A DNA stretch of 6,817 nt from Verrucomicrobiota bacterium (GCA_030916665.1 JAUPWC010000447.1:1-6817); one strand, 5' to 3'. Numbered from the stretch's first letter, positions 1-5,807 are shown. A program made the numbers and translations. Notes: a model not told the origin generated them from the sequence alone.

Positions 1-305
1 AGGTGCTCTGGGCCGGCGTGGGCCACAGCCACACGCGTCTCTACCAGCTGCGCAAGCAGGTGGACGAGGCGCTGCTCGCCGTGGACGCCGGCCTGGCGAT
101 GCCGGGATTCCACCCGCACTTCACCCTCGGCCGCCTGGACGAAAACTATAACGCCAAGGAACTCGCGCACTTCCTCGATCGCCACAAGGCGCTCGAGGCG
201 CCGCCGTTTCGTGTCGCGGCGTTCCAGCTAATGAGCAGCGAGCTCACACCGGGGCGGCCGCCGGTCTATCGCGTGGTGCGGAGCTTCCCCCTGCCCGGGC
301 CCTAG
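1..305 (+). CDS. thpR: RNA 2',3'-cyclic phosphodiesterase (2'-5' RNA ligase family), 5' partial
   Basis: This is the C-terminal part of a 2H-phosphoesterase of the ThpR/LigT family, cytosolic enzymes that hydrolyse RNA 2',3'-cyclic phosphates and can reversibly form 2'-5' RNA linkages in vitro. The visible 100 residues begin with VLWAGV, a strand typically internal to this family. They then carry the second catalytic H-x-T-x motif as HFTLGR (visible residues 39-44) and a closing strand pattern ending VYRVVRSFPL. The first H-x-T-x motif would lie upstream of the window. The GTG at position 3 is therefore almost certainly an internal valine and not the start. The stop is TAG at 303-305. chrA follows 54 bases downstream on the same strand, so co-transcription is possible, but no functional link is evident. 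Family assignment is good from the motif and strand pattern; the physiological substrate is unknown. Confidence 0.85.
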   Translation, partial: VLWAGVGHSHTRLYQLRKQVDEALLAVDAGLAMPGFHPHFTLGRLDENYNAKELAHFLDRHKALEAPPFRVAAFQLMSSELTPGRPPVYRVVRSFPLPGP

Positions 306-316
306 GCAACGTTGCC
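305..316. repeat. 12-bp perfect palindrome GGCAACGTTGCC
   Basis: GGCAACGTTGCC is its own reverse complement. It begins on the last base of the thpR stop codon and lies 43 bases before the chrA start. It has no loop and no T-run, so it is a poor terminator. It could be a dimeric-protein operator for chrA or simply chance. Half-sites GGCAAC/GTTGCC also occur upstream of the SeqA-like gene. Confidence 0.4.
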
Positions 317-343
317 CTCACCGGCGATTCGCCGCTTGAGTCG

Positions 344-350
344 AAGGAGA
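344..350 (+). promoter_or_regulatory. Shine-Dalgarno of chrA
   Basis: AAGGAGA ends 9 bases before the ATG at 360. It decides the start: the reading frame is open back to a TTG at 312, and another ATG lies at 372, but only 360 is correctly spaced. It is the only clear Shine-Dalgarno sequence in the window. Confidence 0.8.
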
Positions 351-359
351 CCCGCCGCC

Positions 360-1673
360 ATGTGCTCCGGCATGCCCGCCGAAACCACCGCTCCCGCCAA
401 GCCATCGTTCCGCGAGGCGCTGGCCGCCTGGTGGAAGATTGGCCTGCTCAGCTTCGGCGGCCCCACCGGGCAGATCGCGCTCATGCACACCGAGCTGGTG
501 GAGCGGCGGCGGTGGGTGACCGAGTCGCGTTTCCTCCACGCGCTGAACTACTGCATGCTCCTGCCCGGGCCCGAGGCGCAGCAACTGTCGGTCTATATCG
601 GCTGGCTGCTGCACGGCCGCTGGGGCGGCATCGTGGCGGGCACGCTGTTCGTGCTGCCCGGGGCGGTGCTGCTGTGGGCGCTGAGCTGGCTCGCCGTGGC
701 GCACGGTTCGGTACCGTGGGTCGCGGCGGTTTTTCACGGCCTGAAGGCCGCCGTGCTCGGCCTCGTGCTCCATGCCGTGCTGCGGATCGGAGCCAAGGCC
801 CTTAAAAACGCCGTCATGTGGTCCATCGCCGGCGCGGCCTTCGTCGCGATCTACTTTTTGGGGGCGCCATTCCCGCTGATCATCGCGCTGGCCGGCCTCA
901 TCGGGCTCGCCGGCGGACGCTGGCGCCCTGAACTTTTCCCGGCCGGCAAGGGCCACGGTGCAGAGAAAACGGCGATCGACGACGGGGTGACGACGGCCGC
1001 TCCGGCCCCGACGACCACGCTGCGCACCGCTCTGGGCTGGGCCGCCCTCTGGCTCGCGCCAGTCGCGATTTGCTGGCTGCTGCTCGGGCGCGGGCATGTG
1101 CTGACTCAGGAGGGGTTGTTTTTCTCCAAGGCCGCGGTGGTGACCTTCGGCGGGGCCTACGCCGTGCTGCACTTGATCGCGCAACAGGCAGTCGAAACGC
1201 ACGGCTGGCTCACCGCCCCACAGATTATCGACGTACTCGGCCTGGCCGAAACGACGCCCGGGCCGCTGATCCTCGTGCTGCAATACGTGGGCTTCCTCGG
1301 GGCGTGGAATTCCCCCACGCCGTTCGGTCCGCTGGCCGCCGCCACGCTCGGCGCGCTCATGACGCTCTGGTGCACCTTCGTGCCCAGCTTTCTATTCATC
1401 TTCACCGGCGCGCCCTACATCGAGGCGCTGCGCGGGGCGAAGATCCTCGGCTGCGCGCTCGCCACGATCACCGCCGCGGTGGTCGGAGTCGTGTTGAATC
1501 TCGCCGTTTGGTTCGCGCTCGGTGTGCTATGGCCGCAGGGCGGCGGACTGGACTGGTTCACCGTGGCGGTGGCGCTGGGTTCCTTCGTCGGCCTGCAATG
1601 GGGCCGCTGGAACGTCGTGCTCGTCGTGCTCGGCGCCGCGGCCCTGGGTTGGCTGGCTTCGCTGATCCCGTAG
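360..1673 (+). CDS. chrA: chromate transporter ChrA, two-domain (long-chain) form
   Basis: Inner-membrane transporter of the CHR superfamily; characterised members export chromate and lower cytoplasmic Cr(VI). The 437-residue product has the duplicated layout of long-chain ChrA. The N-terminal half carries FGGPTGQ (32-38) and LLPGPEAQQL (67-76). The C-terminal half carries the matching FGGAYAVL (263-270) and ETTPGP (297-302). A charged, Ala/Thr/Pro-rich linker at about 190-222 separates the halves, and many hydrophobic segments fill both. Length fits the usual 390-450 residues. The start is ATG 360, fixed by the Shine-Dalgarno at 344-350. No chrB-type regulator or other chromate-resistance gene is visible, so chromate as the substrate is inferred from the family; sulfate-related or general anion transport cannot be excluded. 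A hairpin follows immediately after the stop. Confidence 0.93.
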   Translation: MCSGMPAETTAPAKPSFREALAAWWKIGLLSFGGPTGQIALMHTELVERRRWVTESRFLHALNYCMLLPGPEAQQLSVYIGWLLHGRWGGIVAGTLFVLPGAVLLWALSWLAVAHGSVPWVAAVFHGLKAAVLGLVLHAVLRIGAKALKNAVMWSIAGAAFVAIYFLGAPFPLIIALAGLIGLAGGRWRPELFPAGKGHGAEKTAIDDGVTTAAPAPTTTLRTALGWAALWLAPVAICWLLLGRGHVLTQEGLFFSKAAVVTFGGAYAVLHLIAQQAVETHGWLTAPQIIDVLGLAETTPGPLILVLQYVGFLGAWNSPTPFGPLAAATLGALMTLWCTFVPSFLFIFTGAPYIEALRGAKILGCALATITAAVVGVVLNLAVWFALGVLWPQGGGLDWFTVAVALGSFVGLQWGRWNVVLVVLGAAALGWLASLIP

Positions 1674-1674
1674 G

Positions 1675-1697
1675 GCCATTCGCCGCCGGCGTATGGC
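1675..1697 (+). terminator. hairpin just after chrA, possible terminator
   Basis: GCCAT (1675-1679) pairs with ATGGC (1693-1697). After a T-T mismatch, CGCC (1681-1684) pairs with GGCG (1688-1691) around a 3-base loop. The hairpin starts two bases after the chrA stop codon. It lacks a real T-run downstream (GTGCGTTGTGCTT), so intrinsic termination is uncertain; it may instead protect the 3' end or attenuate read-through. Confidence 0.35.
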
Positions 1698-1739
1698 GTG
1701 CGTTGTGCTTGGCAGAACCGGGATGAACGATTGTTTTCC

Positions 1740-1759
1740 CTCCATGCCTCTCCATGCCT
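1740..1759 (+). repeat. 10-bp perfect tandem duplication over the start codon
   Basis: CTCCATGCCT occurs twice in direct succession (1740-1749, 1750-1759). Each copy holds an ATG, at 1744 and 1754. The second starts the NTPase-membrane fusion gene. The first opens a five-codon reading frame (MPLHA) ending in TGA at 1759-1761, out of frame with and overlapping the main start. Confidence 0.75.
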
Positions 1760-3172
1760 GAAACTGCAACCAACGCAGCTTCGTTGGGTGCCCATCTGCT
1801 GATCGCCGTGACCGGTGTGCCCGGCACCGGCAAGACCAGCCTGATGGCGAAACTGGCGGCAACCCTCGCCGCCAGCGGACAGCGTGTCGAGGGCGTGCTC
1901 GCCCTCGCCGGAAGCCGGAGCGTGGCCGGCCGCGGAGCCGACGAATACTGGCTGCGGATCATCGGCAAGGAGCAGGACCTCAGCTGGGCGGTGCGCGACG
2001 AGACCACGAATCCGCCCTACGTCTTCGAACCGGAGTCCGAGCGCAAGCTGCGCGCTTGGGCGAAGCAGCTGCCTGACCGACCGCCGCTGCTGCTGATCGA
2101 CGAGTTCGGAAAATTTGAACTCGCCGGACGCGGCCTGATGCCAGTCTGGCCGGAACTGGCGGCCAAGCGTCCGCTGATCGTGATCATCAGCGTGCGCGAC
2201 GATCTCCTGCCGCAGGTGGAAGCGGTGCTGGGCCGGCCTTTCGATTTGCGGATCGACGCCGGTGCCCCCGATGCCCTGCAAAGGTTGCAGCGCGCCACCG
2301 AGGACTACGGCGAATGGACCCGGCTCGGACTGGTGGGTGGGGCGGCCGGCGGCATCGAGATGTCGGTCGGTTCCTTCTTGCACGCGGCACTGGTGCCCGG
2401 CCGCGGTCTGCTCATGTGCAGCCTCCAAGGCGCGATGCTGACGTTCGCCGGCTTCGGACTGGCCCAGCCCGGCCGCGTGATCTGGGTGCCCTTCATCTCG
2501 GCCGGACTCAAGGCGCTCTCCCCGGCCGGCAGCCGGGTGCGGCCGATGATCGCCATTTGCATGCAGGGCCTGCTCTACGGATCGGCGGTGCAGGTGCTGG
2601 GCTGGAACGCCCTCGGTGTTACACTCGGTGGGGCGCTCATCGGAGCCTGGTCCGCCTTTCAGGGCTTTTTGCTCCAATACCTGCTCGTCGGCGATGATCT
2701 GCTCCGCGCCTACGACGCTGTGGTGCTGTGGCTGGCCGAACGCCGGGGTTGGCCCACGCCTGCCCTGCCCTGGGTGCTGGCGGCGTGGGCCGGCATCTGC
2801 GCGCTTGTCGCCGGCGGAGTCGCCGCAGCCGCCTGGCGGCTGAAGTCCCCGCCCGCGGTGCTCGACCGTATCGTCGAAAAGGAGAAAGCCGCCGGCCGCA
2901 CTCCCGTCCTCCGCTCCCGCTGGCAGGAATTTGTCCATTGGCAGTTCTGGCTGCCGCTCCTGCTCGTGAGCCTCGTGCTGCTGGCCGCGGGCCGCTCGTG
3001 GGAAAGCGTCGCGTGGCTGGCGCTGCGTTTCGTGGCCGTGGGCTTCGTGCTGCTGACCCTCGTCTCGCTGGTGCGGCCGGCCCGCTGGGCCGAGCAGCTG
3101 CGACGCGCGGGCTGGTGGGGTCCGGCAGTTGCGCTGGGCGGGGCGATCAGCCGTCGCGAACCGCCGAAATGA
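1754..3172 (+). CDS. THEP1-like P-loop NTPase fused to a polytopic membrane domain
   Basis: A 472-residue two-part protein. Residues about 14-170 look like a THEP1-type nucleoside triphosphatase: Walker A GVPGTGKTS (21-29) after a hydrophobic strand, and an extended Walker B LLLIDEFGKFEL (112-123), close to the D-E-x-G-x-x-E-L pattern of that family. Residues about 190-440 are membrane-embedded, with hydrophobic runs near 191-240, 243-255, 265-312, 336-362, 398-412 and 418-441. A conserved-looking stretch GLKALSPAG (251-259), followed by RPMIAICMQGLLYG (263-276), recalls S-components of energy-coupling-factor transporters, but I cannot place it firmly. A cytosolic loop (363-395) is charged. 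The start is ATG 1754: an upstream in-frame stop at 1724 leaves no earlier ATG, and later starts would cut the P-loop. No Shine-Dalgarno is seen. The NTPase half may power or gate solute uptake; substrate unknown. Confidence 0.75.
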   Translation: MPETATNAASLGAHLLIAVTGVPGTGKTSLMAKLAATLAASGQRVEGVLALAGSRSVAGRGADEYWLRIIGKEQDLSWAVRDETTNPPYVFEPESERKLRAWAKQLPDRPPLLLIDEFGKFELAGRGLMPVWPELAAKRPLIVIISVRDDLLPQVEAVLGRPFDLRIDAGAPDALQRLQRATEDYGEWTRLGLVGGAAGGIEMSVGSFLHAALVPGRGLLMCSLQGAMLTFAGFGLAQPGRVIWVPFISAGLKALSPAGSRVRPMIAICMQGLLYGSAVQVLGWNALGVTLGGALIGAWSAFQGFLLQYLLVGDDLLRAYDAVVLWLAERRGWPTPALPWVLAAWAGICALVAGGVAAAAWRLKSPPAVLDRIVEKEKAAGRTPVLRSRWQEFVHWQFWLPLLLVSLVLLAAGRSWESVAWLALRFVAVGFVLLTLVSLVRPARWAEQLRRAGWWGPAVALGGAISRREPPK

Positions 3173-3173
3173 A

Positions 3174-3199
3174 AAGGCCGGCGGATGTCCGCCGGCCTT
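3174..3199. terminator. strong bidirectional terminator hairpin
   Basis: AAGGCCGGCGGA (3174-3185) and TCCGCCGGCCTT (3188-3199) are perfect reverse complements, forming an 11-12 bp GC-rich stem with a tight loop. It begins two bases after the stop of the NTPase-membrane fusion gene. Read on the minus strand, the stem runs into TTTT, so it best fits an intrinsic terminator for the convergent DUF481 gene while also stopping plus-strand transcripts. Confidence 0.8.
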
Positions 3200-3212
3200 G
3201 GGCAAGAAGTGA

Positions 3213-3236
3213 CCTGCCGGGCTGAAGCCCGCCAGG
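3213..3236. terminator. second hairpin between the convergent genes
   Basis: CCTG and CGGGCT (3213-3223) pair with AGCCCG and CAGG (3226-3236), interrupted by one C-C mismatch, around a GA turn. There is no T-run on either strand. It lies between the main bidirectional terminator and the DUF481 stop codon and probably adds to transcriptional insulation. Confidence 0.4.
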
Positions 3237-3247
3237 GTTAAGGAGGG

Positions 3248-4309
3248 TTACTTCCAGTTCAGGATCAGCGCCGAGAAGTAGGTGGTGTCGAGTTTCTCGA
3301 TGCCACCCGCCGGCTCGCTCTCGAAATCGTTGATCACGCCGAACCGGAGCTTCCAGAAATCAGCCCCCTTCACCGGAAGGTCGAACGAGGTCTCGTGGAC
3401 CAAGCGGTAGTTGGAGAACTCCTTGAAAGAGGGCGTCCAGATGACGACGTTGTTCATCTTCGCCCAGCCGAGGGTGGACGAGTTGATGAGCGCGACATCC
3501 AGACCGGCGGAGCTGAAATTGGCCGCGCCGTTGGTGTAGGTCTCATAAACGTAACCGAGACCGAGGCGGACCTCCGTGTCCTGATTGTCGTTCTTCACGA
3601 GCTTGCGGCCGAGACCGAAGGCGGAGTTGGAGCGGAGGTCGATGGCCTTGATCTCGTCCTTGCCGAGGTCGGTGCGCACATACCACACCGTTTTTCCGCC
3701 CGCGATGGCGGCGGAGTAGTCCACGCCGGCCCGCCAGTCGTTGGCCGTCTCGTTGCCATTCTCCTGGGCGCGGTTGATGATGCCGCCGAAGATCAGCTTG
3801 TCTTCCGGACCGGCGAGCGTGGCCTTGAAAGCGACGGAGCCCGCGAACTTCTCGGAGCCGCCGGTGCGGCCCGTGATGGCGGCGGCGGCCTCATAGGCCC
3901 AGCGGCGCTTGAGCTTCTCGGCGGCGGCCTTGGCCTCGCGCACGGCGGGACTGTCCTCGCCCTGGCGCCAGACGGCGGCGACCTGCGCGGTGCCGGCGAC
4001 CTGCTCGCCATTGGCACCCGCGACCGTGATCCCGGAGCCGGAGGCGGCGACCTTGCCCAGCACGTTGGTGCCGGTGGCGAGGCCGACGTTCACGGCCTCG
4101 TCGGTCGCGAAGGTCTTCACCTGGTCCTGGGCGATTTCGATGGTGCCGGCGAAGGCGGTTTCAACCTTCAGTTTGCCACCCTCGGCGGAGAGGATCTTGC
4201 CGTTGACGACGGAGCCGTCAGCCAGCTCGACACGGTCGGCCCGGGCGGAAGCGGCCAGCCAGACGGCGAGCAGCGCAGTGATGAGGATTCGGAATGATGT
4301 CTTGTTCAT
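3248..4309 (-). CDS. DUF481-family outer-membrane protein
   Basis: A 353-residue exported protein. A signal peptide is clear: basic N-terminus (MNKTSFR), hydrophobic core, then ASARA with likely cleavage before D25. Residues about 25-115 form a beta-rich module starting RVELADGSVVNGKI (26-39), a small-domain pattern often found ahead of DUF481. A short charged, Ala-rich helix (about 121-140) leads into residues about 137-353. This last part has alternating amphipathic strands, Gly/Asn turns and a regular GLGYVYETY-like periodicity, as in the DUF481 (YdiY-like) predicted beta-barrel. The last strand ends SALILNWK and not in the more usual aromatic residue. Start ATG (complement of 4307-4309) has no Shine-Dalgarno but is fixed by the signal peptide. 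The gene is monocistronic, convergent with the NTPase fusion and divergent from the oxygenase. Role unknown; a structural or porin-like barrel is likely. Confidence 0.82.
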   Translation of the reverse strand: MNKTSFRILITALLAVWLAASARADRVELADGSVVNGKILSAEGGKLKVETAFAGTIEIAQDQVKTFATDEAVNVGLATGTNVLGKVAASGSGITVAGANGEQVAGTAQVAAVWRQGEDSPAVREAKAAAEKLKRRWAYEAAAAITGRTGGSEKFAGSVAFKATLAGPEDKLIFGGIINRAQENGNETANDWRAGVDYSAAIAGGKTVWYVRTDLGKDEIKAIDLRSNSAFGLGRKLVKNDNQDTEVRLGLGYVYETYTNGAANFSSAGLDVALINSSTLGWAKMNNVVIWTPSFKEFSNYRLVHETSFDLPVKGADFWKLRFGVINDFESEPAGGIEKLDTTYFSALILNWK

Positions 4310-4424
4310 GATAGAAGCGAATCAAATGGACTATTGGTTGAGGCCGCACTCTGGCAACGAAACAAATACGCCCGGCCGGGGCTTCCGGATTGCCCTCCGC
4401 GCACGGTAATTGCCTGATTTTGAC
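4310..4424. promoter_or_regulatory. divergent promoter region
   Basis: These 115 bases separate the starts of two divergent genes, so both promoters should lie here. The part at 4310-4375 is clearly more AT-rich than the surrounding genes. Weak boxes exist: on the minus strand TTGCCA 17 bases before ATAGTC, and on the plus strand TTGAGG at 4338 ahead of an A-rich stretch. None is convincing enough to assign. Confidence 0.4.
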
Positions 4425-5042
4425 ATGCCCGTCCGCGCGTGGTTTCCGACCTTCCTTTATCATGAGCCGCTCCAAGCCGCCGGCTTGGAGAAATTCAACG
4501 CCGCCCTCGCCGACGAATGCCGCAACCTGCGCGACTACGATGCGGCCGGCCGCCGCTGGTCGGCGAAAAACTATCCGGGCGGCTACACTTCCTACGCCTC
4601 GCTGAACCAGCTGCACAAGTTCTCGTCCACCTTCGCCGGCCTGGAGCGCAAGCTCACCGCGCATGTGAGGAAGTTCGCCGCGCAGCTCGACATGGACCTG
4701 CGCGGCCGGTCGGTCCACATGACGGATTTCTGGGTGAACATCATGCCGGAGCACGCCGCGCACAGCCTGCACCTGCACCCGCTGTCGTTCATCAGCGGCA
4801 CCTACTACGTGGTCACGCCGCGCGGCTGCCCGGGCCTGAAGTTCGAGGACCCGCGCCTGAGCAAGTTCATGGCCGCGCCGCCCAAGACCGCCAACGCGCG
4901 CCCCGCCAACCGCACCCACATCACCTACCCCGCCAAGGCCGGCCATGTGATCCTGTTTGAAAGCTGGCTGCGGCACGAGGTCGCCGCCAACCGCACGACC
5001 GCGGAGCGGATCAGCGTGAGTTTCAATTACAACTGGGCCTGA
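4425..5042 (+). CDS. putative 2OG-Fe(II) oxygenase, TIGR02466-like
   Basis: A 205-residue protein resembling the small cupin-fold 2-oxoglutarate/Fe(II) oxygenases grouped as TIGR02466 (Pfam 2OG-FeII_Oxy_5). Landmarks in order: an N-terminal PVRAWFPTFLYHEPL segment typical of the family start, WVNIMP (103-108), HLHP (116-119), SGTYYV (124-129), a proline-rich insert (about 150-170), GHVILFESWLRHEV (173-186) and ERISVSFNYNW (194-204). By family knowledge H116 and H184 are the likely iron ligands and R195 the 2-oxoglutarate carboxylate binder. The second iron-ligand position reads His (H118), not the Asp of the classic H-x-D triad. ATG 4425 is preferred over an in-frame TTG at 4410 because it matches the family N-terminus; neither has a Shine-Dalgarno. 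Substrate unknown; peptide or small-molecule hydroxylation is the usual expectation. Confidence 0.8.
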   Translation: MPVRAWFPTFLYHEPLQAAGLEKFNAALADECRNLRDYDAAGRRWSAKNYPGGYTSYASLNQLHKFSSTFAGLERKLTAHVRKFAAQLDMDLRGRSVHMTDFWVNIMPEHAAHSLHLHPLSFISGTYYVVTPRGCPGLKFEDPRLSKFMAAPPKTANARPANRTHITYPAKAGHVILFESWLRHEVAANRTTAERISVSFNYNWA

Positions 5043-5076
5043 CGGATCCGGCAACGTCCCGAAAGCGGGAAATCCG
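5043..5076 (+). terminator. weak hairpin after the oxygenase gene
   Basis: TCCCG (5057-5061) pairs with CGGGA (5066-5070) around AAAG, and flanking CGGAT (5043-5047) can pair with ATCCG (5072-5076) across an uneven internal loop. It directly follows the oxygenase stop codon but has short stems and no T-run, so termination is doubtful. Confidence 0.25.
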
Positions 5077-5146
5077 GTCAGACGTTATAAAGATTTTCGC
5101 CGCGGAGGCGTTGCCGGCGCGCGCGAGCGGGTGCAGGTTGCCGGCG
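5048..5146 (+). promoter_or_regulatory. leader of the SeqA-like gene with three GTTGCCGG copies
   Basis: CCGGCAACG (5048-5056) is the reverse complement of CGTTGCCGG (5109-5117), and the direct repeat GTTGCCGGCG occurs at 5110-5119 and 5137-5146, the last copy ending on the first base of the start codon. Between them TATAAA at 5086-5091 is the only AT-rich box and a candidate -10, but no matching -35 is seen. Repeats flanking a promoter and touching the start suit an autoregulatory operator, but this is inference. Confidence 0.3.
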
Positions 5147-5652
5147 TGAAAAGGATCGAAGTCAGCGACGAAGCCCATGCCGCGCTGCAACGGCTCGCGG
5201 CCGCCAAGAACCTCACGCCGGCCGAGCTGATCGCCGCGCTGGTGGACCCGGCCCGACCGGCGCTGGCGGGCGACACCCTCCTCTTCCACCTCGCGAGCGC
5301 GGAGTTCACGCGCCTCACCGACCGCACCGACCGCTACCTCGGCCTGCTCGCCTGGTGCGCGCGCCACTACGCCACCGACTTTGCCGACTTCATCTCCCAC
5401 CAGGAAAGCGGCCGCCGCTACCTCGCCTGGAACCGCGACGAGATCAACGAGGCCCGCGCCCACAACCACGCGCGCCAGATCGACGGCACGCAGTTTTGGG
5501 CCGTGATGTCCATCGACGAAGCCACGAAGCGCCGTTTCGTGTGCCGTCTGCTGGAGTTCATCGGCTGTCACGACGAGACCGTGGCCGAGGCCTGCCGCGC
5601 GCTGGGTTTTCAGGCGCCCGCCGGGCGGGGCTTCCGCCTGCTGACCGCGTGA
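5146..5652 (+). CDS. seqA: SeqA-like DNA-binding protein
   Basis: A 168-residue protein resembling both parts of E. coli SeqA (181 residues), which binds hemimethylated GATC and sequesters newly replicated origins. The N-terminus MKRIEVSDEAH matches E. coli MKTIEVDDELY, the start of the oligomerisation domain, and LTPAELIAAL (23-32) parallels its helix. A short linker (about 34-43; clearly longer in E. coli) leads to a DNA-binding-like domain: GRRYLA (89-94) against GRTRVYFA, then IDGTQFWAV (112-120) against VPGTPYWVI, a Lys at 128, LLEFIG (135-140) and a final helix. GTG 5146 is chosen over an in-frame GTG at 5131 because it reproduces the SeqA N-terminus; the Shine-Dalgarno is poor. By my alignment from memory the methyl-GATC-reading residues N150 and N152 become S122 and D124, so target specificity may differ. 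No dam or mutH is in the window. Confidence 0.72.
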   Translation: MKRIEVSDEAHAALQRLAAAKNLTPAELIAALVDPARPALAGDTLLFHLASAEFTRLTDRTDRYLGLLAWCARHYATDFADFISHQESGRRYLAWNRDEINEARAHNHARQIDGTQFWAVMSIDEATKRRFVCRLLEFIGCHDETVAEACRALGFQAPAGRGFRLLTA

Positions 5653-5660
5653 GGATTAGA

Positions 5661-5766
5661 TGTAGGGCGGGGTCTCCGAACCCCGCCTTTGACGTTGAAG
5701 AGGCTGCGAATGACGGCGGGGTTGCTTCGCCATCTCCGCCAAGCCTCCGTCGGAGACCCCGCTACA
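5661..5766. repeat. composite palindromic (REP/MITE-like) repeat element
   Basis: About 106 bases built of nested inverted repeats. The outer arms are TGTAG then CGGGGTCTCCGA (5661-5665, 5668-5679) against TCGGAGACCCCG then CTACA (5750-5766). An inner pair is AACCCCGCC (5679-5687) and GGCGGGGTT (5715-5723). Further pairs are AGGCT/AGCCT (5701-5705, 5742-5746) and GGCGG/CCGCC (5715-5719, 5736-5740). It fills most of the gap between the SeqA-like gene and dgkA and encodes no protein. The design resembles dispersed extragenic palindromes or a small non-autonomous element; copy number cannot be judged from one window. Confidence 0.65.
5664..5690 (+). terminator. hairpin terminator after the SeqA-like gene
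   Basis: GGCGGGGT (5666-5673) and ACCCCGCC (5680-5687) form a perfect 8-bp stem with a CTCCGA loop, followed by TTTG. It starts 13 bases after the stop codon. The T-run is short, so it is a fair, not strong, intrinsic terminator. It is also the left arm of the larger palindromic element, which can fold in alternative ways. Confidence 0.5.
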
Positions 5767-5807
5767 AAGGGGTTGTCCGCACAGGTTCCCTTCGCTCAAC
5801 TGCCGCC

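Noticed and set aside
318..1283. 321-codon minus-strand open frame opposite chrA
   Set aside because: Composition is Gln/Arg/Gly/His-rich with no motif; it mirrors the strongly supported chrA frame.
1709..1737. TTGGCA with 17-base spacing to TGTTTT as a promoter for the NTPase fusion
   Set aside because: The -10 match is poor and the -35 match alone is expected by chance.
1415..3205. Long minus-strand open frame of 596 codons opposite chrA and the NTPase fusion
   Set aside because: It spans two recognisable plus-strand genes and a terminator, reads as low-complexity Arg/Gly/Pro/His-rich protein, and is a typical GC-rich antisense artefact.
3395..4297. 300-codon plus-strand open frame opposite the DUF481 gene
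   Set aside because: It is Gly/Asp/Val-rich without domain features, while the minus-strand frame has a signal peptide and beta-barrel pattern.
4410..4424. TTG start five codons upstream for the oxygenase
   Set aside because: No Shine-Dalgarno, rarer start codon, and family similarity begins at the ATG at 4425.
5661..5766. CRISPR repeat or tRNA in the structured intergenic block
   Set aside because: The repeats are inverted rather than regularly spaced direct repeats, and no cloverleaf or anticodon arm can be drawn.
5355..5807. Upstream extension of the dgkA frame
   Set aside because: The added residues overlap the SeqA-like gene and the palindromic repeat and are Arg/Pro-rich; DgkA homology begins shortly after GTG 5808.
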